64,000 nucleotides of DNA from Gallionella sp. Its GTDB lineage: Bacteria; Pseudomonadota; Gammaproteobacteria; Burkholderiales; Gallionellaceae. The translations under genes were made by a program, and so were the position numbers. This document shows, one piece after another, positions 45,038 to 54,872 of the stretch. The notes below the pieces were generated by a model that was not told the DNA's origin, made no database searches, and saw only the letters and a list, made by a program, of their open reading frames with translations. Positions within the stretch are counted from its first letter, which is position 1. Each line of letters opens with the position of its first letter. The stretch lies in assembly GCA_028689145.1 (NCBI GenBank), contig JAQTWT010000003.1, positions 186,001 to 250,000 on the forward strand, written 5' to 3'.

Positions 45038-46132
45038 ATGTTGCCCGCGAATGTAATCAGCGCACTTCAAGTTCTTTCCAACTCCGGCAAGCCGTTGATT
45101 GCGGCCGCCAAAGACGCAACCGCTCCGGTTACCAAACTCGAACCCGGGCAGCAATTGCAGGGTGCCGTCCAGTCCAAAATAAGCGAAGGTCTGTTCAAGG
45201 TGCAAGTTGCCGGAGAGACGCTCCAAATGCGGCTGCCGGGTAATATTCAGAGCGGCGATGTCATCAGGCTGGAGGTGCTGTCGATACAGCCGCGCATCAC
45301 TTTCGGTATGGTCGCATCGACCAATCCGCTTTCCACGCCGGAGCAGATCGGTGCCACGGCGCGCCTGTTATCCAATCTGGCGGACTTGCCGATCGAGCGG
45401 CCGATTGTCCAGCAACTCGGCAACAAGGCAGTGTGGCCGTCCGCGCAGCAGATGCCGGATGTCAAACAGCTGGCCGAGGGGTTGCGCGATGCGCTCGGCA
45501 AAAGCGGCTTGTTCTACGAATCGCATCAGGCGCAGTGGGTTCGCGGGGAACGCAGCATCAGCCAGTTGTTGCAGGAACCGCAGAATTTGCTGACCGGCAA
45601 AAATCTGTTATTTAACGCTACCGAACAACGCGCCGCTTTAAGTGCCAATGCCGCGCAGGGTTTTGCCGAAAATGCGTCTGCCGCAGGTTTGGCTGACAAG
45701 ACCTCAGCGACGCACGATGCCGCAACTGCGCAGACAACGGCAAAATCCGCAGGCGATGCCGCGCAGCCGGTGGCAAAAGAATTGGTGCATCTGGTGCAGC
45801 AGCAGTTGCATACCCTGGAACAGCACCATCTGGTGTGGCTGGGGCAAGTCTGGCCGGGGCAGCAGATGCAATGGGAAATTCAGGGGCAGCCGGAGCATCA
45901 GGCCAGGCAACAGCAGGACGAACGCCAGTGGAGTACCGAAATGGAACTGGCTTTGCCCAGGCTGGGCGACGTTCACGCGCGGCTGGTATTCGCCGAAAGC
46001 GGGCTGCGGCTGGCGCTGCATGCGAAGGATTCGGCAACTGTGGATGTGTTCAATCGCGCCTTGCCAAAGCTGCAAAATTCGCTTGCCGATGCGGGAATAC
46101 CGCTGGTTGCAGTAATAGTGGATAAATCATGA
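45038..46132 (+). CDS. fliK: FliK-like flagellar hook-length control protein
   Basis: A 364-residue protein. The N-terminal half is variable and the middle is Ala/Gln-rich. The C-terminal ~100 residues resemble the Flg_hook domain: MELALPRLGDVHARLVFAES, then LRLALHAKDSATVDVFNRAL and LQNSLADAGIPLVAVIVD. Its stop overlaps the start of the next gene by 4 bases. Another fliK may exist elsewhere; the symbol is by domain. Confidence 0.78.
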   Translation: MLPANVISALQVLSNSGKPLIAAAKDATAPVTKLEPGQQLQGAVQSKISEGLFKVQVAGETLQMRLPGNIQSGDVIRLEVLSIQPRITFGMVASTNPLSTPEQIGATARLLSNLADLPIERPIVQQLGNKAVWPSAQQMPDVKQLAEGLRDALGKSGLFYESHQAQWVRGERSISQLLQEPQNLLTGKNLLFNATEQRAALSANAAQGFAENASAAGLADKTSATHDAATAQTTAKSAGDAAQPVAKELVHLVQQQLHTLEQHHLVWLGQVWPGQQMQWEIQGQPEHQARQQQDERQWSTEMELALPRLGDVHARLVFAESGLRLALHAKDSATVDVFNRALPKLQNSLADAGIPLVAVIVDKS

Positions 46133-46434
46133 AGCAGCCCGCGCTAACGCCGCAACAAGTCGCTGTTGCACTGACCTACGGCCAAAATCCCGGAGGGGCA
46201 CCCAAGGTGGTGGCCAAAGGTCGCGGCATGATTGCGCAGGCCATTATCGAGCGCGCCAAACAGAACGGTGTTTACGTGCATGAATCGGAAGATTTGGTCG
46301 GGTTATTGATGAAAGTCGAGCTGGATCAGGAAATTCCCCCGCAGCTTTATCTGGCTGTAGCCGAGCTGCTGGCTTGGTTGTACCGGTTGGAACATACCGA
46401 GGTGCCCAATCTTCCACCTGTCATAAAACCGTAG
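46129..46434 (+). CDS. FlhB C-terminal domain homologue
   Basis: A 101-residue stand-alone version of the cytoplasmic FlhB domain: LTPQQVAVALTYGQNPGGAP, IAQAIIERAKQNGVYVHES and EIPPQLYLAVAELLAWLY. The self-cleavage NPTH sequence of true FlhB is replaced by NPGG, so autocleavage is not expected. Such paralogues are thought to affect the export switch. Coupled to the FliK-like gene. Confidence 0.88.
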   Translation: MKQPALTPQQVAVALTYGQNPGGAPKVVAKGRGMIAQAIIERAKQNGVYVHESEDLVGLLMKVELDQEIPPQLYLAVAELLAWLYRLEHTEVPNLPPVIKP

Positions 46435-46480
46435 TTTTGGTTATCATGCGCGCCACTTTACGTTGTGCGCACCCGAAAAC

Positions 46481-47239
46481 ATGACTCATAGCAGTTCCAT
46501 GAAATACGAAACGCTTTCCCGCAGCGAGGAGAACGAGCACGGTATTGTTTCGGCCAAAGAAATCGTCTCGATATTGAAGCATATTGCCGAGAATGGTTCT
46601 CCCGTCGCGCTGTATTATGTGGACGGCAATTATTTCATTTTGACCACGTTATTGGGTGTCAATGAAACCGGTTTGTGGCTGGAGCAGAGCACCAATGAAC
46701 GGGACAATAAGCGTATTCTGGAAAGTGACGATCTGATTTTTGTCAGCACGCATTTGAATGTCAAAGTGCAGTTTGTCGCCAAGCAGCCGCGCAGTATGGA
46801 ACATAAGGGCTATTCCGCTTTTTATTTGCCCTTGCCCAAATGCATTTACCGGTTGCAGCGGCGCGACAGTTTTAGAGCAGATATTCCTGCAACCAAGCCT
46901 TTGCATTGCACTATTCCTGTCATGGTCGGCGAACCCCCGGAAAAAAAGTTGTGCGAGGTGACCCTGCTGGATATCAGCGCGGGCGGTATGAAAATAAATT
47001 ACGGCGAAAAGGATATCGAGCTGGTGCAGGGGGATACCTACGAAAATTGCCAGATCAAATTGCCGGAATTGGGTACCATTACTGTCACAATGATTGTGCG
47101 GAGCATGTTCTCATTGCCTACCAAATCCGGGCATACGGTCAAACGCGCGGGATGCCAATTCATTAATGTCGGCGGTGCGTCAAACATGCTGTTGCAGCGC
47201 TATGTGAACAGCATGCAGCGGCTGAAAAACGTTGCTTGA
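46481..47239 (+). CDS. ycgR: Flagellar brake protein YcgR (PilZ domain)
   Basis: Cyclic-di-GMP-dependent motility regulator of about 252 residues. The N-terminal YcgR domain is followed by PilZ, with the c-di-GMP motif RLQRRDSFR and the later LLDISAGGMKI. It probably slows flagellar rotation when c-di-GMP is high. It closes the flagellar cluster. The start is uncertain (46481 or 46499). Confidence 0.9.
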   Translation: MTHSSSMKYETLSRSEENEHGIVSAKEIVSILKHIAENGSPVALYYVDGNYFILTTLLGVNETGLWLEQSTNERDNKRILESDDLIFVSTHLNVKVQFVAKQPRSMEHKGYSAFYLPLPKCIYRLQRRDSFRADIPATKPLHCTIPVMVGEPPEKKLCEVTLLDISAGGMKINYGEKDIELVQGDTYENCQIKLPELGTITVTMIVRSMFSLPTKSGHTVKRAGCQFINVGGASNMLLQRYVNSMQRLKNVA

Positions 47240-47366
47240 AACATACAGCTGATCCGGTCTTTCCGGGTGTGCGGTGGATGGAGCAGCCGTGACCGAGGGC
47301 GCCGTCAATCAATTCAAACCTATTTTGCCGGTTCACCAAAAACCCCCCGCTGATATAATGCGCCAC

Positions 47367-48353
47367 ATGAGCAAACACGTCTCCGCAGATCCCCGCGCGC
47401 TTGGCATCGCGCGCGAGGTCTTGATCACCGAAGCCAACGCGGTGCAGGCGCTCGTTGCGCGTCTTGGCGGTGATTTTATGCGCGCGCTGGAGGTGATTTT
47501 GTGCTGCGAGGGGCGGGTCATTGTCAGCGGTATGGGTAAATCGGGACATATCGCGCGCAAAATTGCTGCCACCATGTCCAGTACCGGTACCCCCGCGTAT
47601 TTTGTCCATCCGGCGGATGCCAGTCACGGCGATCTCGGTATGATCACCAGCGAGGATGTTTTTATCGCACTGTCCAACTCCGGCGAGAGCCAAGAATTGA
47701 TGACCATCGTGCCGGTGATCAAACGTCAGGGTGCAAAGCTGATCAGTATGACCGGCAATGCCGCGTCCAGTCTGGCGCTGGCGGCTGACGTGCATCTCGA
47801 TGCGGCGGTGGACAAAGAAGCCTGTCCGATGGGCTTGGCACCCACTGCCAGCACCACAGCGGCATTGGCGCTGGGGGATGCTTTGGCGGTGGCGCTGCTG
47901 GATGCCAAGGGTTTCGGTGTGGATGATTTTGCCCGGTCGCATCCGGGCGGCAGTCTGGGGCGGCGTTTGCTCACGCATGTGCGCGACATCATGCGCAGCG
48001 GCGAGCTATTGCCGATGGTGCACGAGGATGCCATGCTGAGCGAGGCGATTCTGGAAGTTTCGAAAAAAGGCTTGGGTATGACCGCTATCGTGGATGCCGG
48101 GCGACGCGTGCTGGGTATTTATACCGACGGTGATTTGCGCCGCACACTGGAGAAGAATCTGGATTTCAACACTACGCCGGTGCGCAGCGTGATGTCCGCC
48201 AACCCCCGCTGTATCACCCCCGACAGTTTGGCGGTGGAAGCGGTGGAGATCATGGAGCAGTACAATATCAGCCAGATGCTGGTGGTGGACGAGCAACACA
48301 AGTTGATCGGCGCGCTCAATATGCATGACTTGTTGCATGCCAAAGTCATTTAG
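47367..48353 (+). CDS. kdsD: Arabinose-5-phosphate isomerase
   Basis: Makes arabinose-5-phosphate, the first precursor of Kdo for lipopolysaccharide. It is 328 residues long. An N-terminal SIS domain (VIVSGMGKSGHIARKIAATM, FIALSNSGESQELM) is followed by two CBS repeats (ILEVSKKGLGMTAIVDAG and VEIMEQYNISQMLVVDEQ). First gene of the Kdo/Lpt operon. Confidence 0.94.
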   Translation: MSKHVSADPRALGIAREVLITEANAVQALVARLGGDFMRALEVILCCEGRVIVSGMGKSGHIARKIAATMSSTGTPAYFVHPADASHGDLGMITSEDVFIALSNSGESQELMTIVPVIKRQGAKLISMTGNAASSLALAADVHLDAAVDKEACPMGLAPTASTTAALALGDALAVALLDAKGFGVDDFARSHPGGSLGRRLLTHVRDIMRSGELLPMVHEDAMLSEAILEVSKKGLGMTAIVDAGRRVLGIYTDGDLRRTLEKNLDFNTTPVRSVMSANPRCITPDSLAVEAVEIMEQYNISQMLVVDEQHKLIGALNMHDLLHAKVI

Positions 48354-48368
48354 AGGATGGAGATTATG

Positions 48369-48884
48369 ATGCTGAGCCGTGCCAAACTGATACGCCTGAT
48401 GGCATTTGACGTGGATGGCGTGATGACCGACGGCGGGTTGTATCTGTCCGATTCGGGAGAGGAATTCAAGCGCTTCAACTCGCTGGACGGGCACGGCCTG
48501 AAAATGCTGCGCGCCAGCGGGGTGGAGATCGCCATCATAACCGGGCGGACTTCGCGCTGCGTCGAGGCGCGCGCCAAAAACCTCGGTATCACGCATGTCT
48601 ATCAGGGCGTGGAGCGCAAACTTGAAGCGATGCTTGATCTGCTCGGCAAACTCAAGCTGTCGCGCGATGCCGCCGCCTATATGGGCGATGATGTGGTGGA
48701 TCTTAACGTGATGCGCCATGTCGGCCTGTCTGTCAGTGTGCCGGAAGCATCGCAACTGGTGCGCGAGCATTCCGACTATGTCACGCAGCATAGCGGGGGG
48801 CACGGCGCGGTACGCGAGGCATGCGAATTGATTATGTCGGCGCAAGGCACGCTGGATGCGCAACTGGCGCCGTATTTGCAATGA
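48369..48884 (+). CDS. kdsC: Kdo-8-phosphate phosphatase
   Basis: HAD phosphatase that releases Kdo from Kdo-8-phosphate, about 171 residues. Motif I is MAFDVDGVMTDGGLYLSDSG, then IAIITGRTSRCVEARA and YMGDDVVDLNVM. The ATG at 48369 sits 6 bases from GGAG; ATGs at 48357 and 48366 are alternatives. Its stop overlaps lptC. Confidence 0.94.
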   Translation: MLSRAKLIRLMAFDVDGVMTDGGLYLSDSGEEFKRFNSLDGHGLKMLRASGVEIAIITGRTSRCVEARAKNLGITHVYQGVERKLEAMLDLLGKLKLSRDAAAYMGDDVVDLNVMRHVGLSVSVPEASQLVREHSDYVTQHSGGHGAVREACELIMSAQGTLDAQLAPYLQ

Positions 48885-49462
48885 ACTTTGCCGCTGTCGC
48901 GCGCTCTTGGTTGCCGGTGTTGCCGCTGCTCGGTTTGGCGGGTGTCACCTATTGGCTGGACCAGCAGACGCAACAGGAGCTTGCCAGGCCGGACAACAGT
49001 AAACGCCACGCTCCCGATGCGGTCATGGAAAACTTCTCCGCGGTCAAAATGGACCAACAGGGGCTGCCGCGCTTTATCATTCATGCAAAAAAAATGCAGC
49101 ATTACCCGGATGACGACAGCACCGAACTGGATGCGCCGCGTCTTACCACGTTGTCCGCCGATTTGCCCCCTATCCATATCGCTTCGCGGCGCGGACTGGT
49201 TTCCAGCAAAGGGGACGAAGTGTTTTTGCACGACAACGTCAGCGTGGTGCGCGAGGCAAGCGGGGAACGCGAGCAGATGACGCTGTTGACCGAATATCTG
49301 CATGCTACCCCGGATCGGGATCTGGCCAATACCGACCGCGCTGTCACCATAACGGATGCGCATACCACCACGCATGCGATCGGAATGGAAATGGATAACA
49401 AGGCGCGCACCATCAAATTGCTGGCCCAGGTAAGAAGCGACCATGCGCCCGTCAGAAAATAA
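48881..49462 (+). CDS. lptC: LPS export protein LptC
   Basis: Bitopic inner-membrane part of the LPS transport bridge, about 193 residues. One N-terminal membrane helix (SWLPVLPLLGLAGVTYWL) is followed by a periplasmic beta-jellyroll domain. The 4-base overlap with kdsC and 20-base overlap with lptA fit the conserved operon. Confidence 0.9.
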   Translation: MNFAAVARSWLPVLPLLGLAGVTYWLDQQTQQELARPDNSKRHAPDAVMENFSAVKMDQQGLPRFIIHAKKMQHYPDDDSTELDAPRLTTLSADLPPIHIASRRGLVSSKGDEVFLHDNVSVVREASGEREQMTLLTEYLHATPDRDLANTDRAVTITDAHTTTHAIGMEMDNKARTIKLLAQVRSDHAPVRK

Positions 49463-50030
49463 GCTGCTGCTTGCCGTGCTGTTGCTATTGGCCTCGCCGG
49501 CGTGTTTTGCCGAGCGCGCCGACCGCGATAAGCCGATACACCTTGAATCGGATCAGGTGATGATGGACGATGCCCGGCATATCAGCACCTTTACCGGCAA
49601 TGTGCAATTTACCCAGGGTACCATGCTGATCCGGGGCGACAAGATCGTCGTGACGGAAGATGCCGAAGGTTTCAAGCACGGCACGGCTTACGGGCGAACC
49701 GCCAGTTTCCGCCAGAAGCGCGAAGGTCTGGACGAATATGTGGACGGTTACGGCGAGCGTATCGAATATGACACGCGTGCCGAGACGGTGGACTTTTACG
49801 TGCAGGCGCGCGTGGTGCGCGATCTCGATGACGTGCGCGGCGAACATATTACCTATAGCCAGAAAACCGAGATATTCCAGGTTCACAGCGGTGCCGCGAC
49901 GGAAGCGAACGCCCCGCCCAAACGGGTGCGTGCGGTGCTGCAACCCAAGCATAAAAAAGATGCGGCAACACCGTCCGCTCCGGATACGCTGCCGATCAAG
50001 TCCAGCGCGACCCTTTCACCGGCGGAATAA
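49443..50030 (+). CDS. lptA: LPS transport periplasmic protein LptA
   Basis: Periplasmic bridge protein that passes LPS from LptC to the outer membrane, 195 residues. The signal peptide ends around SPACFA. OstA-like strands follow: [39 protein letters not shown]. The tail is Ala/Ser/Pro-rich. Confidence 0.93.
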   Translation: MRPSENKLLLAVLLLLASPACFAERADRDKPIHLESDQVMMDDARHISTFTGNVQFTQGTMLIRGDKIVVTEDAEGFKHGTAYGRTASFRQKREGLDEYVDGYGERIEYDTRAETVDFYVQARVVRDLDDVRGEHITYSQKTEIFQVHSGAATEANAPPKRVRAVLQPKHKKDAATPSAPDTLPIKSSATLSPAE

Positions 50031-50032
50031 CT

Positions 50033-50755
50033 ATGAGCGAATTGCGTGCTGTCGGTCTCCTCAAAAAATACGGTTCGCGTACCGTGGTGCATGATGCATC
50101 GCTGTCGCTGCAAAGCGGCGAAGTGGTCGGCTTGCTCGGCCCGAATGGCGCGGGCAAGACCACCTCGTTCTATATGATCGTGGGGCTGATTGCGGCCGAC
50201 GGCGGGGAGATATTCATCGACGATACCAATATCACCCACCTGCCGATACACCGCCGCGCCCGCTTGGGGTTGGGTTACCTGCCGCAGGAAGCGTCGATCT
50301 TCCGGCGTTTGACGGTGGCGCAGAATATCCAGGCGGTGCTGGAGCTGCAAGACTTGTCCGACGAGGATATGCAGAACCGCATGGAGGCGTTGTTGGAAGA
50401 CCTGCATATCACCCATATCCGCGACAACCCGTCCATCAGCCTGTCCGGCGGAGAGCGGCGGCGCGTGGAGATTGCCCGGGCGCTGGCAACCGATCCGCGC
50501 TTTATTCTGCTCGATGAACCGTTTGCCGGGGTTGACCCCATCGCCGTGCTGGATATCCAGAAGATCATCCGCTTCCTCAAGGAGCGCAACATCGGTGTGC
50601 TGATCACCGACCATAATGTGCGGGAGACATTGGGTATTTGCGACCGTGCCTACATCATCAACGCCGGTTCGGTGATGGCCGAAGGCAAGCCCGATGAAAT
50701 CATTTATAATGAGGGCGTAAGGAAAGTTTATCTGGGCGAACATTTCAAGCTTTGA
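50033..50755 (+). CDS. lptB: LPS export ABC transporter ATP-binding protein
   Basis: ATPase of the LptB2FG extractor, 240 residues. Walker A is [16 protein letters not shown], signature [16 protein letters not shown] and Walker [16 protein letters not shown], with the H-loop ITDHNVRET. It follows lptA by 2 bp. Confidence 0.97.
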   Translation: MSELRAVGLLKKYGSRTVVHDASLSLQSGEVVGLLGPNGAGKTTSFYMIVGLIAADGGEIFIDDTNITHLPIHRRARLGLGYLPQEASIFRRLTVAQNIQAVLELQDLSDEDMQNRMEALLEDLHITHIRDNPSISLSGGERRRVEIARALATDPRFILLDEPFAGVDPIAVLDIQKIIRFLKERNIGVLITDHNVRETLGICDRAYIINAGSVMAEGKPDEIIYNEGVRKVYLGEHFKL

Positions 50756-50798
50756 TGGCAGGTTGAGAAAAGACAAGTCCCGGAACAAACACTGAGCA

Positions 50799-52235
50799 AT
50801 GAAACCCGCGCTACAAATTCGCATGTCCCAGCAGCTGACGCTCACCCCGCAGTTGCAACAGGCTATTCGTTTGCTACAACTCTCCACGCAGGATATCCAT
50901 CAGGAAGTTGCCAGAATGCTGGATGAAAATCCCATGCTGGAATTGGCCGAGGAAGTTGCACCGGGCACTTTTTCCGCGGACGCGGTGTTTCCCGAGCAGC
51001 ACAACAGCGTGGCTGTTGCCGAAACGGAACAGGCGCACAGCGATGATCGCGGTGCCGACGATTTTAGCAGCGATGCGGCAGACTGGAATACCGGCGCTAT
51101 GGCGCACAGTACCGACGACGAAGACGATAACTACCCCGAACAAGCCGCCGATCAGGCCAGTTTGCGCGAGCATCTGCATGAACAGTTGTCCACCAGTTCA
51201 CTGGACGGCAAGGACCGCAAGGTGGTCGGCCTGCTGATCGATGCGCTGGACGAAAACGGTTACCTCGCGCAAGATTTGAACGAGCTGGCGGAGTTGCTGC
51301 CGGCAGAACTCGATATCACGCTGGACGATCTGGAAACCGCGCTGGTGCAACTGCAACATCTGGACCAGCCGGGCATTGGCGCGCGCAATCTGGGCGAATG
51401 TCTGGCGCTGCAACTCAAGGCATTGCCGGAAGATACCGCGCAGCGCGATCTGGCGATCCGTCTGGTGTGCGAGCATCTGGATATGCTTGCCGCGCACGAT
51501 TTCGCCAAAATCAAAAAACTGCTGCGCTGTTCGGACGATGAGTTGCGCGTTGCGCAACATCTGATCGTCGGATTGAATCCCAAGCCCGGTGCGGAATTCG
51601 ACCAGAGCGTCGCCGACTATGTGGTACCCGATGTGGTTGTGGAAAAATACCGCAACAAATGGCGTGCGCGGCTCAATGCCGAGGCGCTGCCCAAGCTGCG
51701 CGTGAACCAGATCTACGCCAACATTCTGCAGCAGCGCGGCGACAAGAATTCATCGCAGCTCTCCACGCAATTGCAGGAAGCAAAATGGCTGATCAAGAAT
51801 CTGCAGCAGCGTTTTGAAACCATCCTGCGCGTCGCGCAGGCTATCGTGGAGCGACAGGGCAATTTTTTCGAGCACGGCGAGATCGGTATGCGCCCGCTGG
51901 TGTTGCGCGAAATTGCCGACGAGCTGGAGCTGCACGAATCCACCGTGTCGCGCAGCACCACGCAGAAATTCATGCTGACCCCGCGCGGCATTTACGAATT
52001 CAAATATTTCTTTGGCAGCGGATTGTCAACGGAAAACGGCGGCACCTGTTCTTCCACCGCGATACGCGAGTTGATCAAACAACTTGTCAGTGCGGAAGAC
52101 CGGCAAAAACCGCTTACCGACAACCGCATGTCGGAAATCCTGGCACAGCAGGGCATAGTCGTCGCCCGGCGTACCATAGCAAAGTACCGGGAATCATTGC
52201 ATATTCTCCCGGTAAATCTCCGTAAATCACTCTAA
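50799..52235 (+). CDS. rpoN: RNA polymerase sigma-54 factor
   Basis: Sigma factor for -24/-12 promoters, 478 residues. The N-terminal activator-interacting region is LTPQLQQAIRLLQLSTQDIH. An acidic linker follows. The core-binding domain and DNA-binding domain end with the RpoN box ARRTIAKYRE. Located after lptB as in most proteobacteria. Confidence 0.97.
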   Translation: MKPALQIRMSQQLTLTPQLQQAIRLLQLSTQDIHQEVARMLDENPMLELAEEVAPGTFSADAVFPEQHNSVAVAETEQAHSDDRGADDFSSDAADWNTGAMAHSTDDEDDNYPEQAADQASLREHLHEQLSTSSLDGKDRKVVGLLIDALDENGYLAQDLNELAELLPAELDITLDDLETALVQLQHLDQPGIGARNLGECLALQLKALPEDTAQRDLAIRLVCEHLDMLAAHDFAKIKKLLRCSDDELRVAQHLIVGLNPKPGAEFDQSVADYVVPDVVVEKYRNKWRARLNAEALPKLRVNQIYANILQQRGDKNSSQLSTQLQEAKWLIKNLQQRFETILRVAQAIVERQGNFFEHGEIGMRPLVLREIADELELHESTVSRSTTQKFMLTPRGIYEFKYFFGSGLSTENGGTCSSTAIRELIKQLVSAEDRQKPLTDNRMSEILAQQGIVVARRTIAKYRESLHILPVNLRKSL

Positions 52236-52248
52236 AAAGGAGCACATC

Positions 52249-52572
52249 ATGAACATCCATCTCACCGGACGTCATTTGGAAATCACCCCCGCAATCCGCG
52301 AATATGCGACCGGCAAATTCGACAAGATCAAACGTCATTTCGACAACGTGATCGATGTCAATATTATCCTGTCGGTCGAGAAGCTGAAGCAGAAAGCCGA
52401 GGCCACCATTCATATCAGCGGCAAAGATGTGTTCGTGGAGTGTGAAGACGAGAACCTGTACGCCGCGATCGATGCGCTGGTGGACAAACTGGACCGCCAG
52501 GTGCTGAAGCACAAGGAAAAACTGTCGGCACGCCGCCACGATGAGTCCGGCAAGCATGTGGCAGCAGAATAA
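52249..52572 (+). CDS. hpf: Ribosome hibernation promoting factor
   Basis: Binds the small ribosomal subunit and promotes dimerisation in stationary phase. The 107-residue short form begins MNIHLTGRHLEITPAIREYA and contains KQKAEATIHISGKDVFVE and LYAAIDALVDKLDRQ. A strong terminator follows before ptsN. Confidence 0.95.
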   Translation: MNIHLTGRHLEITPAIREYATGKFDKIKRHFDNVIDVNIILSVEKLKQKAEATIHISGKDVFVECEDENLYAAIDALVDKLDRQVLKHKEKLSARRHDESGKHVAAE

Positions 52573-52580
52573 ATCTTTAC

Positions 52581-52607
52581 GGGCGGCAGCGATGCCGCCC
52601 ATTTTTT
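52581..52607 (+). terminator. Terminator between hpf and ptsN
   Basis: Perfect 8-bp stem GGGCGGCA/TGCCGCCC with GCGA loop, followed by A and six T. It would reduce read-through from rpoN-hpf into ptsN-hprK-rapZ, so ptsN may have its own promoter or receive partial read-through. Confidence 0.9.
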
Positions 52608-52626
52608 ATTTGGGGGCATTGCGCCA

Positions 52627-53088
52627 ATGAACTTGATCAGCAAGATCCTGTTGCCCGACAACATTCTGCTGGATACCGAATCCACCAGCAAAAAACGCGT
52701 GTTCGAACGCGTCGGACTGCTGTTCGAGAACAACCAGCAGATCGCGCGCAGCCAGGTGTTTGACAGCCTGTTTACCCGTGAAAAGCTCGGTTCGACCGGG
52801 CTTGGGCAGGGCGTGGCGATTCCGCACGGGCGTATCGCCAAACTGCGCGACGCGACAGCCGCGTTTGTAAAGACCTCTAATCCGATCCCGTTCGATGCAC
52901 CGGACAGCGAACCGGTGAACCTGATCTTTATCTTGCTGGTACCGGAACGCGCCACCGATCTGCATCTGCAGATACTCGGCGAGCTGGCGCAAATGTTCAG
53001 CGACCAGCAGTTCCGCAACAGCCTGCTCGCCTGCGAAGATGGGGCAGCTATCCACCAGTTGTTCTACGACTGGAAAAGTGTGGCATGA
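52627..53088 (+). CDS. ptsN: PTS EIIA-Ntr component
   Basis: Regulatory EIIA of the nitrogen PTS, 153 residues. The phosphorylated histidine is in GQGVAIPHGRIAKL. The phosphate would come from EI and HPr encoded at 29.4-31.4 kb. Its stop overlaps hprK by 4 bases. Confidence 0.94.
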   Translation: MNLISKILLPDNILLDTESTSKKRVFERVGLLFENNQQIARSQVFDSLFTREKLGSTGLGQGVAIPHGRIAKLRDATAAFVKTSNPIPFDAPDSEPVNLIFILLVPERATDLHLQILGELAQMFSDQQFRNSLLACEDGAAIHQLFYDWKSVA

Positions 53089-54023
53089 GCCAGGTTAACG
53101 TCCGGCAATTGTTTGAGGATAAACAGGAGCGGCTGCAGCTTAGCCGTGTTGCCGGAGCCGACGGTACCGACCGGATCATCGACAGCGACGAAGTCGCCGC
53201 CTCCAACAGGGGGCTGATCGGGCATCTCAACCTGATCCATCCGAACTGGATACAGGTACTCAGTGAAACCGAGCTGAATTACCTGCGCGGTCTGGGGGCC
53301 GAACAGCTCGACAACGCGTTCCGCCAGATCGAACAAAGCGGCACGACCTGTCTGATCGTGGCCGGCGTGCACGAGATTCCGGACGAACTGATCGCCTTCG
53401 CCAACCACTCGCATATCCCGCTGTTCCAATCGACCAAGCTCAGCGTGCACCTGATGTGGCTGATCCGCCACTATCTCGCCAAGGAACTGGCCGAGTCCAC
53501 CACGCGTCACGGCGTGTTCCTCGATGTGATGGGGGTCGGCGTGATGATCACCGGGGAGAGTGCGGTCGGTAAAAGCGAATTGGGATTGGAGCTGATCACG
53601 CGCGGGAACGGTCTGGTCGCCGACGACATCGTCGAGCTGTACCGCATCGCGCCGGATACGCTGGAGGGACGTTGTCCCGAGCTGCTGCGCGACTTTCTCG
53701 AAGTGCGCGGCCTGGGCGTGCTGAATATCCGCACCATGTTCGGCGAAACGGCGGTGCGGCGCAAAAAGAGCCTGAAACTGATCGTCAATCTGCACCGTCC
53801 GCCCGGCGGCGACCTGTCGCAAATGGAACGCCTGCCGCTCAATGCCACGCATCAGGAGATCATCGGCGTGAGCATTAGCACCGTCAATATCCCGGTGGTC
53901 GCGGGGCGCAACCTCGCGGTGCTGGTGGAGGCGGCCGCGCGCAATTTCGTTCTGAAGCAGCGCGGCATCAACAGCATGGATGAGTTCGTTGAACGGCACG
54001 ATCAGTTGCTGCTCGGCGACTGA
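53085..54023 (+). CDS. hprK: HPr kinase/phosphorylase
   Basis: Phosphorylates HPr on a regulatory serine, 312 residues. The P-loop is ITGESAVGKSELGLEL. The family signature LEVRGLGVLNIRTMFGETAV precedes the C-terminal part. Together with ptsH carrying KSIMGVM it forms a complete regulatory pair. Confidence 0.96.
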   Translation: MSQVNVRQLFEDKQERLQLSRVAGADGTDRIIDSDEVAASNRGLIGHLNLIHPNWIQVLSETELNYLRGLGAEQLDNAFRQIEQSGTTCLIVAGVHEIPDELIAFANHSHIPLFQSTKLSVHLMWLIRHYLAKELAESTTRHGVFLDVMGVGVMITGESAVGKSELGLELITRGNGLVADDIVELYRIAPDTLEGRCPELLRDFLEVRGLGVLNIRTMFGETAVRRKKSLKLIVNLHRPPGGDLSQMERLPLNATHQEIIGVSISTVNIPVVAGRNLAVLVEAAARNFVLKQRGINSMDEFVERHDQLLLGD

Positions 54024-54035
54024 CAGGAACGCGAC

Positions 54036-54872
54036 ATGCAGTTATTTTTAATTAGCGGTCTATCCGGCTCCGGCAAAAGCGTCGCGCTCAAGGTGCTGGA
54101 AGACAGCGGTTTTTACTGCGTGGACAATCTGCCTGCCGATCTGCTGGACACGCTGGTGCAGCATTTGCGGCAGGCCGGTTACAGCAATATTGCGGTCAGT
54201 ATCGACGTGCGCAGCGCCAATAGCGTGCAGCGCTTGCCGCCGCTGTTGCAGCAGATCAGAGAGCAGGGCGTGGATGTTCACGTGCTGTTCCTCGATGCGC
54301 AAAGCGACGCGCTGGTGAAACGCTTTTCCGAGACGCGCCGCCTGCATCCGCTCAGCGACGGTGTCCGCACCTTGCCGGAATGCGTCAGCCACGAGCGTGA
54401 ACTGCTCGCCGCAATCAGCGACATCGGCCACCACATCGACACCACCGAGCAGGAAGCCAACGCGCTGCGCGCCTGGATCAAACAATTCATCAAGGTGGAC
54501 CGCGCACGGCTGACGCTGCTGTTCCAGTCGTTCGGCTTCAAGCACGGCATTCCGCTGGATGCCGATCTGGTATTTGATGTGCGCTGTCTGCCCAATCCGC
54601 ACTACAACGAGACGTTGCGCCCGCTCACCGGGCGCGATAGCGCGGTGATCGAATTCCTCGACAGCGCCGCCGGTGTGCAGGATATGTTCGGCGACATACG
54701 CAATTTCGTGGAGCGCTGGCTGCCGAGTTTCGTCGCCGACAACCGCAGCTATCTTACCGTTGCCATCGGCTGCACCGGCGGGCAGCACCGCTCGGTATAT
54801 TTCGCCGAAAAACTCGCGCGGCATTTCGAGCAACAGCAACAAGTGCTGGTGCGTCACCGTGAACTCGTATGA
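54036..54872 (+). CDS. rapZ: RNase adapter protein RapZ
   Basis: P-loop RNA-binding protein that in enterobacteria guides small RNA decay controlling glucosamine-6-phosphate synthase, 278 residues. The P-loop is [18 protein letters not shown]. The C-terminal block [20 protein letters not shown] and [18 protein letters not shown] are diagnostic. Follows hprK. Confidence 0.95.
   Translation: MQLFLISGLSGSGKSVALKVLEDSGFYCVDNLPADLLDTLVQHLRQAGYSNIAVSIDVRSANSVQRLPPLLQQIREQGVDVHVLFLDAQSDALVKRFSETRRLHPLSDGVRTLPECVSHERELLAAISDIGHHIDTTEQEANALRAWIKQFIKVDRARLTLLFQSFGFKHGIPLDADLVFDVRCLPNPHYNETLRPLTGRDSAVIEFLDSAAGVQDMFGDIRNFVERWLPSFVADNRSYLTVAIGCTGGQHRSVYFAEKLARHFEQQQQVLVRHRELV

Noticed and set aside
47353..47358. 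TATAAT box just before kdsD
   Set aside because: It overlaps the first possible start codon and the nearest TTGCCG is 23 bases away, too far for a sigma-70 promoter.
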